From: Luidia sarsii
Taxonomy: Eukaryota; Echinodermata; Asteroidea; Paxillosida; Luidiidae
Length of the DNA stretch: 64,000 nt
Assembly: GCA_949987565.1 (NCBI GenBank)
Contig: OX465104.1
Span: forward strand, 1,293,063 to 1,357,062
Reading direction: 5' to 3'
The stretch's first letter is position 1. Every line of letters begins with the position of its first letter. The notes below the pieces were generated by a model that saw only the letters and a program-made list of their open reading frames with translations, had not been told where the DNA came from and did not search any database. Below are positions 30,596 through 43,264 of the stretch, in pieces. The position numbers were made by a program, and so were the translations under genes.

Positions 30596-31577
30596 AAAAA
30601 AAACCTGACTTACTATCCTGTTCATCTCATAAAAAGCACAACCACAAAACATACAGTCCGCACAATTTGCAATTCACGCCTGCCACTACCCCACGGGGCT
30701 CCGCGCGAGTACCATTTTTTTATTTACACCGGCACGTTAAACAGGGCCAGGGAGGTGGGCCTTATAAAATAGTACGACGTGTGTGCAATAACACTGCTGA
30801 ATTGCCAACAAGCGCCCGTAGCCTCCATGTCAATTTGATTTACGGATTAAGTGGGCGTTCACCTCTGAATAAAAAAAGATCGAAGGATGGGGGGTGTCTT
30901 GTATCGGGCTATTGTGAGTGTAGACAAATCAAACCAGACAAAAGCGGTTTCTTTTTTTTCTTTTTCATAAGAAATGGGTCGATTGGTCCGATGTCTATTG
31001 TTCGTGTCGGTATTTTCCAAAGACAACAAAGGTGATCTTTGCGCGGAGTTCAGACCGCAATTGCAGCCGGGCCTTGTGCGTGTATGACTTGGTTGACGAT
31101 CAAGAGGTTTGTGAATGAAGGAGAGAGGGATTTTTTTTTCTTTCTCTTTAGCTGCCAACGTGTAATGACTTGGCCGATGAGAGGTTGATCTTCGGGCGGG
31201 CTTCTTTCGGATTGGCAGGCGGTGGTTTTTTTTTTGTGGGGGAGGAGGGTCGTTCGAAGGGGGCGCTGTCTGTGCTTGCATGACCCACACTTGTGAGACG
31301 GTGGTTGGAGAGAGGAGAGAGAGTTGGCTTGCGAGGGAATCTTGTCTCCTATGATCTCTTCAGTGTGTGTGCATGTGTGCGGGGTTTCTTAACCGACAGG
31401 GGCGATCCGTTGCGCTCCAAACTACACCAGGAGATAGACCTGAGCGACGTGAATTTAATGAGCTAGCCGGGGAGTTAAGCAATGTAGCGGCTGCATGTTG
31501 TGAGGGCAAGCGCTGGCTTCTGAGAGACAGATCTCCGACCGTCTTTTAGAAGACATCACTCGGGGAAGGGATTCGGG

Positions 31578-31625
31578 AGAAGGAAGAGAAGGAGGAGGAG
31601 GAGGAGGAGGAGGAGGAGGAGGAAA
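31578..31625 (+). repeat. (GAG)n microsatellite
   Basis: Short pure GAG run, purine-rich, 190 bp before a pyrimidine array. Confidence 0.9.
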
Positions 31626-31814
31626 GACTGACTTACTTCCATTTTAAGTCTGGTCTCTCCCACGATGAGATGAGGCTGTTTGTGATTAGCGCGACCGGAC
31701 TGATGTTGACCAGGCGGATCGGAAATCGCTCGCCGGGATGATCGCCTCGCCTCGCCGCACATCCCCGCTGAAATTGGACAATTCGATTTCAGGAAATCAA
31801 GGTGAGCTTCCTCC

Positions 31815-32425
31815 CCCCCCCCCTCTCTCTCTATCTCTGTGTCTCGAGGCATCTCCCTCTCTCAGTTTCTCCCTCGCCGGTTCTCCCCTCTCCCTCCCCT
31901 CCCCTTTCTCCCTCTCCCTTTCCATCTTCCTTTCTACTGTCTGTCCTCTCTCCCCTCTCCCTCTCCCTCTCCTCTCCCCTTATGTCATTTTACCTCTCCC
32001 TCGACCCTCTCTCCTGTCTCCATCTCTCCCCCTGTCTCCCTCCCTCCATCTGTCTCCCTCTCTCCTTTTCTCTCTCCCTCCCTTTTTTCCCTCTCCCTCT
32101 GCCCCTCCCTTTCTCTCCATCTCTCCTCTCTAACCCTATATATCTCCCTCTCTCTCTCTCCCTTCTACCTGTATATCTCTTACAACCTCCCCGCTCTATC
32201 TCTCAGACTATCTCTCCCTCCCATACCTCTGTCACTCACTCTCTCCCCCCTCCCTTCAACCTCTCTCTCCCCCTCCCCCTCTCCCTCTCTCTCCCCCCTA
32301 TCTGTCCCCCCCCCCACCTCCCCCTCCCATCTCCCTTTCACTCACTCTCTCCCTCTCTTTATCCCGCTGTCTTTCCCTCCCCGTCTCCCACCTCCTCCCT
32401 CTCTCTGTCTCTCTGTATTTCTCTA
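31815..32425 (+). repeat. CT-rich array
   Basis: (CTCTCC)n-like pyrimidine tract. From 32426 to 33035 there is unique sequence with TACATTCTGATT-like short direct repeats only. Confidence 0.95.
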
Positions 32426-33035
32426 GCAAGTTGTTGTGCCCGTGTTTTTATATACGCATGGATTGTCCAGTCCGCTCTCTCGCTGCGTTTTAGCGATGCA
32501 TTAATGTCGCCCCATCGGGGTCCCAGGATTGGCACAGCCCTGAACACCGAGACTCCAAATAAATGATGCATGCGATGCTGCCATGCACCGAAGGCAGAAA
32601 TCGTCTTCTGTTGCCGACGTGCCGGGTTGTTTAAACTTCGCACTCTGCTCATAAAGACCACTGTGTGTGCATAGCATCCTTGAAGTGCTTCGGCTGGTAG
32701 GGAAGGCTATGCAGCACTCCAATGGCAGACCTATTAAATGGAGAGATTTAGGACGGTTGAATGGGCGGACACACGAGCCAAATTGCCTTTTTTCTTCTTC
32801 TTCAAGGAGAACACTGTACATTGCGAGCTCACGTTCCGCATACTACATACTTATCCGACGTAGTGATAGTACACTGCGAGTCTACATTCTGATTGTACGA
32901 GGCGATCCTGCATCGTGATTGTACACAGATTCTGCAACGTGATTTTACATTCTGATTTCTTTTTACCTTGTGAAACCAAAATCTACATTTCTGAACCTAC
33001 AATTCTACATTGTAATTCTTTAGACGTTATTGTGA

Positions 33036-33148
33036 ATAGATGAGATTTAAAGGTTTGCATGGTGAACGTACAGAGAGGGGTTCGCGGTGACACCATGTAA
33101 ATCATCTCTTGTGAGACGGAATGTGGCTCTGAAAAGATTCTACACAAT
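33036..33148 (+). mobile_element. foldback-family fragment
   Basis: AGATTTAAAGGTTTGCATGG, GGTGACACCATGTAAATCAT and TGTGGCTCTGAAAAGA match the family core. Sequence 33149-34040 shows no further feature. Confidence 0.65.
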
Positions 33149-34044
33149 GAAGCCACATTCTACATTGTTAACATTGTACACATTTTGAGCCCACACTACA
33201 CCGCGATTGTTCATCATGATTGTACTTTGTGGAGCAGCATTCGACATATTTTTCCACATAATGAACGCACCGTGGTACAAACCCTTGAATCGCCTTTTCG
33301 CAGGACGCTGTTATCGAAACGCCACCCCTTCTCAAACGCTTAGAGGTATACATAAATCAAAATTAACTTGGGGTTAAATAAATCGGTATTGTTATAAAAC
33401 CCAAAGTGTCTATCATTTTTGAGACCAAAAATGATTAATTTAGCAAAAACAACCTATATTTTGGTCCGAAAATTGTTACCCCCACTTTTGAGACGAACGT
33501 ACTAGTCACATACAGAATTTGTGGTCAGCCTTGAGGTCGTGCGCTTTGCACTGGCCCTGCATTGTCTCTATTGTTTAGCAGAAGTAAATACCGCACTGTC
33601 ACATGCGCAGTAGCGCACTTTATCGTCTCAGCATTTCGATCGCCTCACTCGGCTGCTTTTGGTCTGTATGTGACGTCACATGCTCACAGGGGGAATTTTA
33701 CCAAGTTGGGCACGATCTGGCTTTACCTCTGGAACCCCTATCTCTCCGTCGCTCTGTAGCCTCGCTCAGCCTCTTTTACAGATAGTACTTTGGAATATGC
33801 TCCAATGGACTTACTGGTTGATCCACATCCAACCGTACCTTTGGTCCCACCTCACGTTTATCTGTTCATTCACATCCGTACACTGTGGTTGTTCCCAAGG
33901 CAAACACTTGGGGATATTCATCCAGTCTTTTCCCACGTATCGCCTTGCTCTTGAATTCCCTCCCCACACCCCGCTTCCCTCCAACTTACAAGTTACAAAA
34001 TGTACCAATTTAAGCGTAACATTAACGTCTGTCTAAACTTTGAT

Positions 34045-34600
34045 CTCCTTGTTTGTTCCCCTCTCCTTCTTAGCCATCACCTTGAGTGGCCTTTTGGGCC
34101 TTGTGAGTGGCATTAATAGAAGTCTTTCTAACCTTTGATATCCTCCTTGTTTGTTCCCCTCTCCTTCTTAGCCATCACCTTGAGTGGCCTTTTGGGCCTT
34201 GTGATTTGCATTAATAGATGTCTTTCTAACCTTTGATCTCCTTGTTTGTTCCCCTCTCCTTCTTAGCCATCACCTTGAGTGGCCTTTTGGGCCTTGTGGT
34301 TGGCATTAATAGATGTCTTTCTACCCTTTGATCTCCTCCTTGTTAGTTCCCCTTTCCCCCTTCTTAGCCATCACCTTGAGTGGCCTTTTGGGCCTTGTGG
34401 TTGGCATTAATAGATGTCTTTCTAACCTTTGATCTCCTCCTTGTTAGTTCCCCTTTCCCCTTCTTAGCCATCACCTTGAGTGGCCTTTTGAGCCTTGTGG
34501 TTGGCATTAATAGATGTCTTTCTAACCTTTGATCTCCTCCTTGTTAGTTCTCCTTCCCCCTTCTTAGCCATCACCTTGGGTGGCCTGCTTATGGCCTTGC
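34045..34600 (+). repeat. tandem repeat, about 97-bp unit, six copies
   Basis: Each unit reads TTGATCTCC, GTTCCCCT, CTTCTTAGCCATCACCTTG, GTGGCCTTTTGGGCCTTGTG, GGCATTAATAGATGTC. The last copy is diverged. Each holds an acceptor-like TTCTTAG after a pyrimidine tract and a short hydrophobic frame (AITLSGLLGLV). Confidence 0.85.
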
Positions 34601-34694
34601 CGTTGGCGATTTTCCATAAAAAAAACTTGCGTTGTATAGTCACCTTAAGAACCGGCGGAAACCATTTTCTGACAATTATACCTTTAACAAGTCA

Positions 34695-34740
34695 GAGCGT
34701 CTGACGTCTCGATCTTATCAGGACCAACCTCAGAGACAGG
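34695..34740 (-). mobile_element. degenerate Penelope-type terminus
   Basis: CTGACGTCTCGATCTTATCA and GGACCAACCTCAGAGACAGG are a diverged reverse copy of the 781-815 motif. Confidence 0.45.
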
Positions 34741-35043
34741 AAGGCATGATTACATTTTACTTCGATTTGTTAACAAGTGTCCTCCAAATCGTAATCCTAT
34801 TTCGCCAGGGGAACAAAATTTGCCTCGGCAGAGCTTGTGCGGCTTGCACGGATTATGGGAATCTGGGAGAATCCGATTGTTTCTGCTTGGCTCAACAATG
34901 GGCACCCTCGATCTCTCTAATGGGATCACTCCCAATCCCTTTAATAGGATATGGCTTGTCGATCTATGCAGTGGGTTTGGGCGCTGTGTATGCTGCAATC
35001 GGCGGCTTGAAACGAGGCCACGATCTACCTTTATAGAATCGTA

Positions 35044-35291
35044 GGCCGTTTACGAAATGAAGGCTTAGGCTCGGGCTTAGGCTTCGTCTCCGTCTGACAA
35101 AACCTGAAAATCCAGGTTGTGGTTTGTTTCCGAATTTGAAGGTTTGTTGGCTTGATAGGTACAGGGTATTCACTAAGAATCTGGGGCCAAACGCTTGTTC
35201 TTTAGATGCCTGTGATATTATAATGAGTAAGATAAATATGACCGAAGCTTAAGCCAGATCGGAGCCTAAGCCTTCATTTCATAAACGCCGT
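35044..35291. mobile_element. TIR MITE
   Basis: The arms CCGTTTACGAAATGAAGGC with GGCTTCGTC (35046-35090) and GACCGAAGC with GCCTTCATTTCATAAACGCC (35240-35290) are inverted repeats around 150 bp. A CTTAGGC/GCCTAAG core is shared with the 14643 family. Confidence 0.75.
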
Positions 35292-35419
35292 AGATAAACT
35301 AACTTTGTGAAAACTCGACGAAATACCGACACTATTTTGAGAAATCCTAAGAAAAGTCTAAACGTAATTACTGTATGGCGCGACTCATTTTGAATAAGGG
35401 ATGTTTTCAGTCGAAGCGT

Positions 35420-35560
35420 TTACTGACGAAAGCAGTGAGTCGCGGGTTTGAATCCTGCCCGAGCTGCTCGTATATGATTATTTAGCAGGTAATCGGCCAA
35501 CGAGCATACGGTCCTGATTTCACGACGAGATGGACAAACCCTCATCGTATGACGTTCTCA
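35420..35560 (+). mobile_element. SINE family 2 copy
   Basis: GGTTTGAATCCTGCCCGAGC followed by TTTCACGACGAGATGGACAA parallels 21510-21615. Confidence 0.5.
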
Positions 35561-35814
35561 TCGACGCAAATCACCAGGCAGTCGAGCAAAGTATCGCGGG
35601 AACGGTGCTACGACTACAAATCGAGTAGGGAATTATATTCTCACCGACTCATCGTATTCCATCTATACGATGTTTCAGTATGTTGGCGAAGGCAAGCCTT
35701 GACTTGAATTACTTGACTAGGGAATGGGTGTTAAGTGATGTTCCGATACGCTCGCATCGTATTAAGTATACATTTCTCTAGAGGTAAACTATACATTTCT
35801 CTACAGCCGTCCGA

Positions 35815-36290
35815 ACGAAATCAACCCCAACCGAACACAACCGATCGCAGCCGACTTCAACCGAACGCAACCGAACTCAACCGAACCCATGCAGCACTCG
35901 AAATCGACATTAACCGAACACAACTGAACCCTACGAACCAATTGATTGCTGAACACAACCGAACGCAACCGAACTAAACCGAACCCATGCAGCAACCGAA
36001 ATCGACATTAACCGAACACAACTGAACCCTACCGAACCAATTAGTTGCTGAACACAACCGAACGCAGCCGACTTCAACCGAACGCAATCGAACTCAACCG
36101 AACCCATGCAGCAACCGAAATCGACATTAACCGAACACAACAGAACCCTACCGAACCAATTAATTGCTGAACACAACCGAACGCAGCCGACTTAAACCGA
36201 ACGCAACTGAACTCAACCGAACCCATGCAGCAACCGAAATCGACATTAACCGAACGCAACCGAACCCTACCGAACCAATTAATTGCTGTC
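35815..36290 (+). repeat. CCGAACNCAA minisatellite with about 120-bp higher order
   Basis: The 10-bp unit CCGAACACAA/CCGAACGCAA is organised in blocks marked by CCCATGCAGCAACCGAAATC (35888, 35986, 36105, 36226) and CCAATTAATTGCTG. The flank 36291-36690 is unique. Confidence 0.9.
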
Positions 36291-36689
36291 GCCAAGAAAT
36301 TGCTGTCGCATGTTCGAATCCAGACCGCTCGCTTTGTAAATCATTTCACCCGTTCCGTCTCCCCTAACAAAATAAAAATAACAGCATCCCTCTCCAAGAA
36401 CGTGTCAAGTTGCATTGAACATGACAGAGTCACATTACTGAGTCCGTATAGACAACATCGGTAGCGGTGGCACCTCGCCTGAATTGTTAACGACCTTCTC
36501 GAAGATCGTTTTTGATTTTTGTTTTGGGTGGCGGTTGTTTCGCTTCCTCCTCGTCGACTCTGCGGAGAGAGCGGCGTTTGACGTCAGTCGACCCGGGAGC
36601 CTGATGCGCCGACATCCCTCCGGCCACCTAGCTATGTAAACAGGCACCGGTGTCTTCCCTTGGCGCCCGGTAATATATCACCGGTCCAC

Positions 36690-37590
36690 CCGTCAATCTG
36701 TCTCTGTCTCTGTATCTCTCTCTACCTCTCTGTCTCTGTCCCCCCCTCTCTATCTCTCTCGCTCTCACTCTCTGTCTAGATTTATATCTCCATGGCTCGA
36801 CATAATTGCTGGCTCTCTGGGGAGGTTTGGGATAGTGGAGGGACAATATATCAGCAATCGGCCAATGTCGCTCTTTCTCTTTCCCTCTGTATCCTCCCTC
36901 AGTCTCTCTCTCTCTCTCCCTCTTTAATTCGTCTATCCTTCTCGATCTCCCCCTCTCTCCATCTCTCCCCTTCTCTCTCTCTTCAACTTTCTCCCTCCGT
37001 CTCTCTCTACCCATTTCTCTCTCCCCTTCTCTCTCTCCAACTTTCTCCTTCCGACTCTCTACCCCTTTCTCTCTCTCTCTCTCTCTCTCCCTCTCTCTTC
37101 CTCTCTTCCCTCCCTCCTTCTCTATCCCCTCCCTCTCTATCTTCTTCCTCTCTCTCCCCATCTCCCGTTCACCCCCTCGTCCTCTCTCTCCTCTCTCCCC
37201 TCTCTTCTCCCTCTCCATACCTCCCCTTCCTCCTCTCTTTCTCTCTTCTCTTTCTCCCTTCCTCCCTTCCTCTCTCTATATATTCCCTCTCCCTTCCTCC
37301 ATTCTCTCTCCCTTCCTCTCTCTCTTTCCCCCTCTCTTCTCTATTTCCTTAGCTCCCCTTCATCCTCTTTCTTTTCTCTCTCCCTCCCTCCCTTCCCCTT
37401 TCTCTATATATTCTCTTTCCCTATTAAAGCTTCCTCCCTTCCTCTCTCTCTCTTTCCCTCTCTTTTACGTCCCTTCTCCTGGCTCCTCTCTCTTCCCTCT
37501 CTCCCTTCTTCCGATTCCTTCCCCTCTCCATCTCTCCCTTCATCCCCTCTCCCCCATCTCTCTCTGTCTCTGTCTCTCTCTCTCTCCACG
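36690..37590 (+). repeat. CT-rich arrays
   Basis: Two pyrimidine tracts (36690-36780 and 36868-37590) around a short unique insert; a sequence near 36785-36845 (CATGGCTCGACATAATTGCT) partly recurs at 37590. Confidence 0.9.
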
Positions 37591-37929
37591 TCTCGACTTA
37601 ATTGCTGTGTCTTCGAGGAGGTTGGGGGTAGGGGGTCGGGTTTCTGGGGACGTAGGGTGTAATCCTCACTGGAAATCCGCTTCTGCTCTGCTTGTCAGAT
37701 TTATATTTCTTGGGGCCCATGTATGGATGCATTTGAGGGATTCGTTGGCCGCTCGTCTGCCTGATAAATGAGGGATACATGCAGCTATCGTACAGCATTC
37801 ATTTCTTTAAACTCGATGTCAGTTTGAACCTTTTGATTTTGGTTAGGAGAAGGAAAGTGGAGCGAAGTGGAATATAAATCTCCAGCTGAAGTCTGTGGTA
37901 GTTGTCTGCTCAGCCGGTAGAGAAATTGA

Positions 37930-38335
37930 TGAAAAATGAAATCAAATAAACCGAACGAAAACGAAACCAGACAACCAAACCGAGTCAAGCCGCGCCAAAC
38001 CGAGCAAAACCGAGCCAAACCGAGCCAAACCGAGCCAAACCGAGCCAAACCGAGCCAAACCGAGCTAAACCGAGCCAAACCGAGCCAAACCGAGCCAAAC
38101 CGAGCCGAACCCAACTGATCAAAACAAAAACTGTGCCGAAAAAATCCAAACCAAACACAACCGAACTCAACCGAACACAACCGAGCACAACCGAACACAA
38201 CCGAGCACAACCGAACACAACCAAACACAACCGAACACAACCAAGCACAACCGAACACAACCGAACACAACCGAACACAACCGAACACAACCGACCCCAA
38301 TGAACACAACCGAACACAACCGAACCCATCAAACG
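37930..38335 (+). repeat. CCGAGCCAAA and CCGAACACAA minisatellites
   Basis: 10-bp CCGAGCCAAA units (37985-38105) are followed by CCGAACACAA units (38140-38335), the latter the same unit as at 35.8-36.3 kb. Then a C-run at 38408-38420. Sequence 38430-39250 shows no gene. Confidence 0.9.
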
Positions 38336-39254
38336 AAATAAGCGACAACCGAAGCCATCCGAACGCGACAGGTCCCGACCGAACCAAACTGATGAACCCG
38401 AACGAACCCCCCCCCCCCCGAACCACTCCACTTATCATCGGCATGGGAAGCTGAAATGCTAACCAGCCAGCACATAACGAATGCAGTCCATGTACCATCA
38501 GAACCACTGGGAAATATTATGAAGATCACTGGCAACCGTGTCGCCATCGCTCACCGTATGCCCCGCCATCTCCGACTAAGGGGCAATAAATTTGAAGTAC
38601 CGCAGCGAGAGAGAGAAAAAACCCACCCCGGGTTTTTCTTCACAGAACTCTTGGAGCGCCTCTCATCAACTTCGCCCGCTATCCATTCCGTATAAAGCGG
38701 CCCGTTCACCACCTATAGCGACACTGTATCGAGACCCCCTTTCACCCTCTCCACTTCTCAGACAGACGGGCGACGAATCTGTAATTTCAGGACCGCGTTT
38801 TCCAGAAGCCAGGTGAATTCGTCGACATATTCCAGCCCCCCCCCCCCCCACCTGAAAAAAAAACCCCGAAAATAAAAAAAAAACCGGCCGGCGCACTTAG
38901 CCTCGCGCTCAAGTCGCCGATTTCTATATAATCTCGTACAGGCCGGATCAGCAGTTCGCGCAACCCATGCACGCGCCCTTATTATGAATCGCGTTCACTG
39001 CCTGGTTCGTGCAGAGGCATAGTGTGCGCGTTGGGTGAGGAATACGGAGGCTGTGCGATTTTTTTTCGTCCCTTCCCTTTCTCGGCAGCGCAAGGACGAA
39101 ATTCAAGCCGGAAGGGACTTTGCGTGCACGCCGCACTGGAGATATTTGAGGCGGGCATGGCTGTAGGTGTGATGAGAGGAGGCCAACTAAAGTAAGGTGT
39201 CCCCTACATGACACGTTGCGTTGTAATTTGCTAGCTTGCCGACCGCTTTCGTCT

Positions 39255-40150
39255 GGTGAAGAATGAAGAAGAGGAAGGAGGAGGAGGAGGAGGGGGAGGA
39301 GGAGGAGGAGGAGGAGGAGAGAGGAGGGAAGGCGAACAAGGAGGTGGGGGAAAGGGGGAGTAGGGGAGGAGGGGGAAAGATGAAGAGGAGGGAGAGGAGT
39401 ATGAGGAGAACATGAGGAGTAGGAGGAGGAGGGGTGCAGGATGGGTAGGTGAGGAGAAGGAGGAGGAGGGAGGAGTATGAGGAGGAAGATGAGGAGTAGG
39501 AGAAGGGGGAGATGGAAGAGGATGTGGATTATTAGAAGGTGCAGGATGGGTGGGTGAGGAGGAGAGGAGGAGGAGGAGGAGAGAGGAGGGTGCGGCGGGC
39601 AAGGAGGTGGAGAAAAAGACGAGGAGGGTAGGAGGGGGGAACAGATGAAGAGGAGGGAGATGAGTATGGGGAGTAGGAGGAGGAGGTGCAGGATGGGTAG
39701 GTGAGGAGGAGAAGGAGGAGGGGAGGAGGAGGAGGAAGATGAGGAGTACGAGGAGGAGATGGAAGAGGATGCGGATTAGGAGAAGGTGCAGGATTGGTAG
39801 GTGAGGAGGAGAAGGAGCAAGGGAGGAGAAGGAGGAAGATGAGGAGTAGGAGAAGGAGGAGATGGAAGAGGATGGGGATAACTAGAATGATCAGGATGGG
39901 TATGTGAGGAGGAGAATGAGAAGAAGGGGGGAGAAGGAGGGAGATGAGGAGTAGGAGATAGGGGACGATAGAAGACGATATGGATTAGGAGAAGGTGCAG
40001 GATCTGGATGGGTAGGTGACGGAGAAGAATGAGGAAAAGGGGGAAGAAGAAGATAGGAGGTAGGAGTAGGAAAAGGAGGAGAGGAGTAGGAGAAGGAGGA
40101 GATGGAGGAGGATGTGGATTAGGAGGAGGAGGAGTAGGAGGAGGAGGAGG
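39255..40150 (+). repeat. GAG-rich purine array with longer period
   Basis: GAGGAG/GAAGGA tract with recurring GGTGCAGGATGGGTAGGTGAG and GATGTGGATTAGGAG blocks. These mark a higher-order unit of roughly 120 bp and variable length. Confidence 0.9.
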
Positions 40151-40339
40151 GGGTTCGTAACAAGGTTGACGGGCACTCAAGGTGGGCAGACGGCACGATA
40201 ACAGAGAAGCCTTGCTACCAAGAAATAGGTCGAGCAAATTGGATTTCACCAGGACATCAAATGGGTCACGACACCGCGGGAAACATCAGTCAAACCAGTT
40301 TTTGTGTTGCCCCCTGATGTGAATATTGATGGCCATTCT

Positions 40340-40910
40340 GCCTTTGAGGAAGGACCTGCTAGGATGTAACCTCAGGCCTTCTCCATTTGTGTGATTTCCT
40401 ATTTGGGGTCATTTTTATTTAAAAAGGGAGGGTACACCATTTGCCCAATTTCCGGACATTCCAATTTTGAGTAAATTATACTTTCTCAACAGGACGTTTG
40501 CAATGGTATGCCTATCCGAAATTCCGTGATATTTTAGAGCTTGAAAATCTGCCGTATTCGAGAAAACATGAAACAGTTCCCTCCACAAATACCGCTAAAT
40601 AGGTCTGAAAAAGAAGTTACTGAAATAGAATTTATTTTAAGTTCGTTTCCTCGTGTTTTCTCACGACCATGATTGACTAATTGAGCAGGAACAGGTGTGT
40701 TATTTGATGTATAAGCTGCGTTTGACAAAGTGTGAAAGCGATTCTCTGACCTTCGCAAAATATGCTGCACCGCACACCACCTTTAAGTCCTTGATCAGTT
40801 GGCCACATGTTCGTGTAACAATTTAGAGGGCCTGGCGTCTAGAAGCTGCCAGGGCCTCCATTGGTTGCAGCACTGAAAGGTCCTGCTAGGATTGGAACGC
40901 CAGGCCGGAA
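40340..40910 (+). mobile_element. Penelope-type termini, degenerate
   Basis: TGCCTTTGAGGAAGGACCTG with GCTAGGATGTAACC at 40339-40378, and AAAGGTCCTGCTAGGATTGG with AACGCCAGGCC at 40876-40910. The sequence in between is unique. Confidence 0.5.
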
Positions 40911-41024
40911 ACTTCAAACATTTGAGATTCGCATTTTGGGTCAGTACGCAGTAGGCGCCATTTTGTTTGATATCACTGATTTAGATTCTACCTCACCATT
41001 GTGACGTCACTACAGAGACCACGT

Positions 41025-41185
41025 GAGATAAAGGTTATTCAATGAGAGTTTTTGCCCTACTCGACGTGATTAATACTGAATACTCGGTGCTTTGCCCGAT
41101 GCCTGATGACAAACAAAATCAGGCAGCTCGGGCGGGATTCGAACCCGCCACTCCCGCTTTCTAGTGCAGACGACTCCTCGATGCA
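41025..41185 (-). mobile_element. SINE family 2 copy, inverted
   Basis: GCTCGGGCGGGATTCGAACC at 41130-41149 is the reverse B-box. The body motif CTCGACGTGATTAATACTGA lies at 41058 on. Confidence 0.6.
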
Positions 41186-41651
41186 AACATCATGTTGTTA
41201 TCTATGATAAAGATTAAACAATATTCCCACACACGTCAATATAACGCTCTTCTCTCAAATCGCAACATCTGCGGTCTCTAAATCGCGACTATTAAGTCAT
41301 CTGGGAACTTGATTTATTTCTTTTCGTGTTACATTCAAAGCAGTATCATGCAAGATACTGACTAAAATGAAGATGCTAGCAGGACCTTCCTGTGGACGAG
41401 GGAGATACTGCTCTGATCGACACGCTTGGTCCTCTTAAAATTTGAGATCTTAAAGTGATGTTGACATCTGAACGCACCTATGCCCTTTTGCAGGGCACGG
41501 CACCAGACTAAACTGGGTATTGTATCCCGTCATCAAGTAACCATGGCCCTGGTCTCTCACCTTTCGATCCCGGAAGCTAGAGGTCACTGTGCCAGCCGAG
41601 CCCAAAAGTAGTAAAAACAGTGAATATCGTAAAGGTTGGATACGTATTAAA

Positions 41652-42768
41652 TAAATAAGACTTAATGCTTTGCATGGTGGGTGAAACAATATAGGAGGGT
41701 TTGTGTTGACACCGTGTATAAGGTCTCTTAAAGAAGAGTTGTGGTTCTGAAAAGAAGCTGAGTGGTAACTCTATAGGAGGGTTTGTGGTGGCACCATGTA
41801 TAAGGTCTCTTAAAGAAGAGGTGTGGTTCTGAGAAGAACCTGAGTGATAACTCTATAGGAGGGTTTGCGGTGACACCATGTATAAGGTCTCTTAAAGAAG
41901 AGGTGTGGTTCTGAAAAGAACCTGAGTGATAACTCTATAGGAGGGTTTGCGGTGGCACCATGTATAAGGTCTCTTAAAGAAGAGGTGTGGTTCTGAGAAG
42001 AACCTGAGTGATAACTCTATAGGAGGGTTTGCGGTGACACCATGTATAAGGTCTCTTAAAGAAGAGGTGTGGTTCTGAAAAGAACCTGAGTGATAACTCT
42101 ATAGGAGGGTTTGCGGTGACACCATGTATAAGGTCTCTTAAAGAAGAGGTGTGGTTCTGAAAAGAACCTGAGTGATAACTCTATAGGAGGGTTTGCAGTG
42201 ACACCATGTATAAGGTCTCTTAAAGAAGAGTTGTGGTTCTGAAAAGAACCTGAGTGGTAACTCTATAGGAAGGTTTGCAGTGACACCATGTGTAAGGTCT
42301 CTTAAAAAAGAGGTGTGGTTCTGAAAAGAACCTGAGTGATAACTCTATAGGAGGGTTTGAGGTGGCACCATGTATAAGGTCTCTTAAAGAAGAGGTGTGG
42401 TTCTGAAAAGAACCTGAGTGATAACTCTATAGGAGGGTTTGCGGTGATACCATGTATAAGGTCTCTTAAAGAAGAGGTGTGATTCTGAAAAGAACCCGAG
42501 TGATAACTCTATAGAAGGATTTGCGGTGACACCATGTATAAGATCTCTTAAAGAAGAGGTGTGATTCTGAAAAGAACCCGAGTGATAACTCTATAGGAGG
42601 ATTTGCGGTGACACCATGTATAAGTTCTCTTAAAGAAGAGGTGTGGTTCTGAAAAGAATCAGAGTGGTTCAAGAACCACACCTCTTCTTTAAGCGCCTAA
42701 TACATGGTGTTACCACAAAACCTTCCGATATTGATTCACCCACCATGCAAAGCCTTAAGTCTTATTTA
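41652..42768. mobile_element. foldback element: TIRs around twelve 82-bp units
   Basis: Outer ends TAAATAAGACTTAATGCTTT (41652) and AAAGCCTTAAGTCTTATTTA (to 42768) start inverted repeats of about 100 bp. Between them the 82-bp unit (CTCTATAGGAGGGTTTGCGG, TGACACCATGTATAAGGTCT, CTTAAAGAAGAGGTGTGGTT, CTGAAAAGAACCTGAGTGAT) repeats about 12 times at a near-constant period (41771, 41853, 41935...). The unit is the inner part of the left TIR. There is no coding capacity. Confidence 0.85.
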
Positions 42769-42835
42769 CAATGATTAATGCTCTCCTGTCGAAAGAAACA
42801 GAAAGACTTTGTGTCTGTTAGTGTCGGGTGGTGTA

Positions 42836-42910
42836 TTTGTTTGTTTGTTTGTGACTGTTCGTTTGTTTGTTTGTTTGTTTGTTTGTTTGGTTGGTTGTTA
42901 GTTGGTTGGT
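42836..42910 (+). repeat. (GTTT)n microsatellite
   Basis: GTTTGTTT run followed by GTTGGTTG. Confidence 0.9.
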
Positions 42911-43264
42911 GGCTGCCTGGCTGCCTGGCTGGTGTGTTTGTCAGTGTGTTTGTTTGGAACGCGATACAGTGCAACCGCCTGTCTTATGACACGCAGCGAG
43001 AGACATGGCGAATTAGTTATGTCCTTGTTTTTCGTTTTGCACATGTACGCGTGCAACGGGACGCGACCAATCGAGGCGTACACTCGCTGGGCACGGAACG
43101 TGAAATGCGAGAGGTCGACCTGGCCCGTCCTGGGATTAATATCCATTCTCCCCCCCCCTCCTCCTTCCCCTCCTCCCCTGTCTCCCTCGTCTCCCGTCTC
43201 CGTCGATCGTTCCCGGAGAGACGGCATTCATAAGCAGTCTGACCTTGTAGGGACATCTATGCGC

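Noticed and set aside
31738..31799. Possible first exon (ATG with a CAAG|GTGAGC donor)
   Set aside because: No continuation could be found and a pyrimidine array follows at once.
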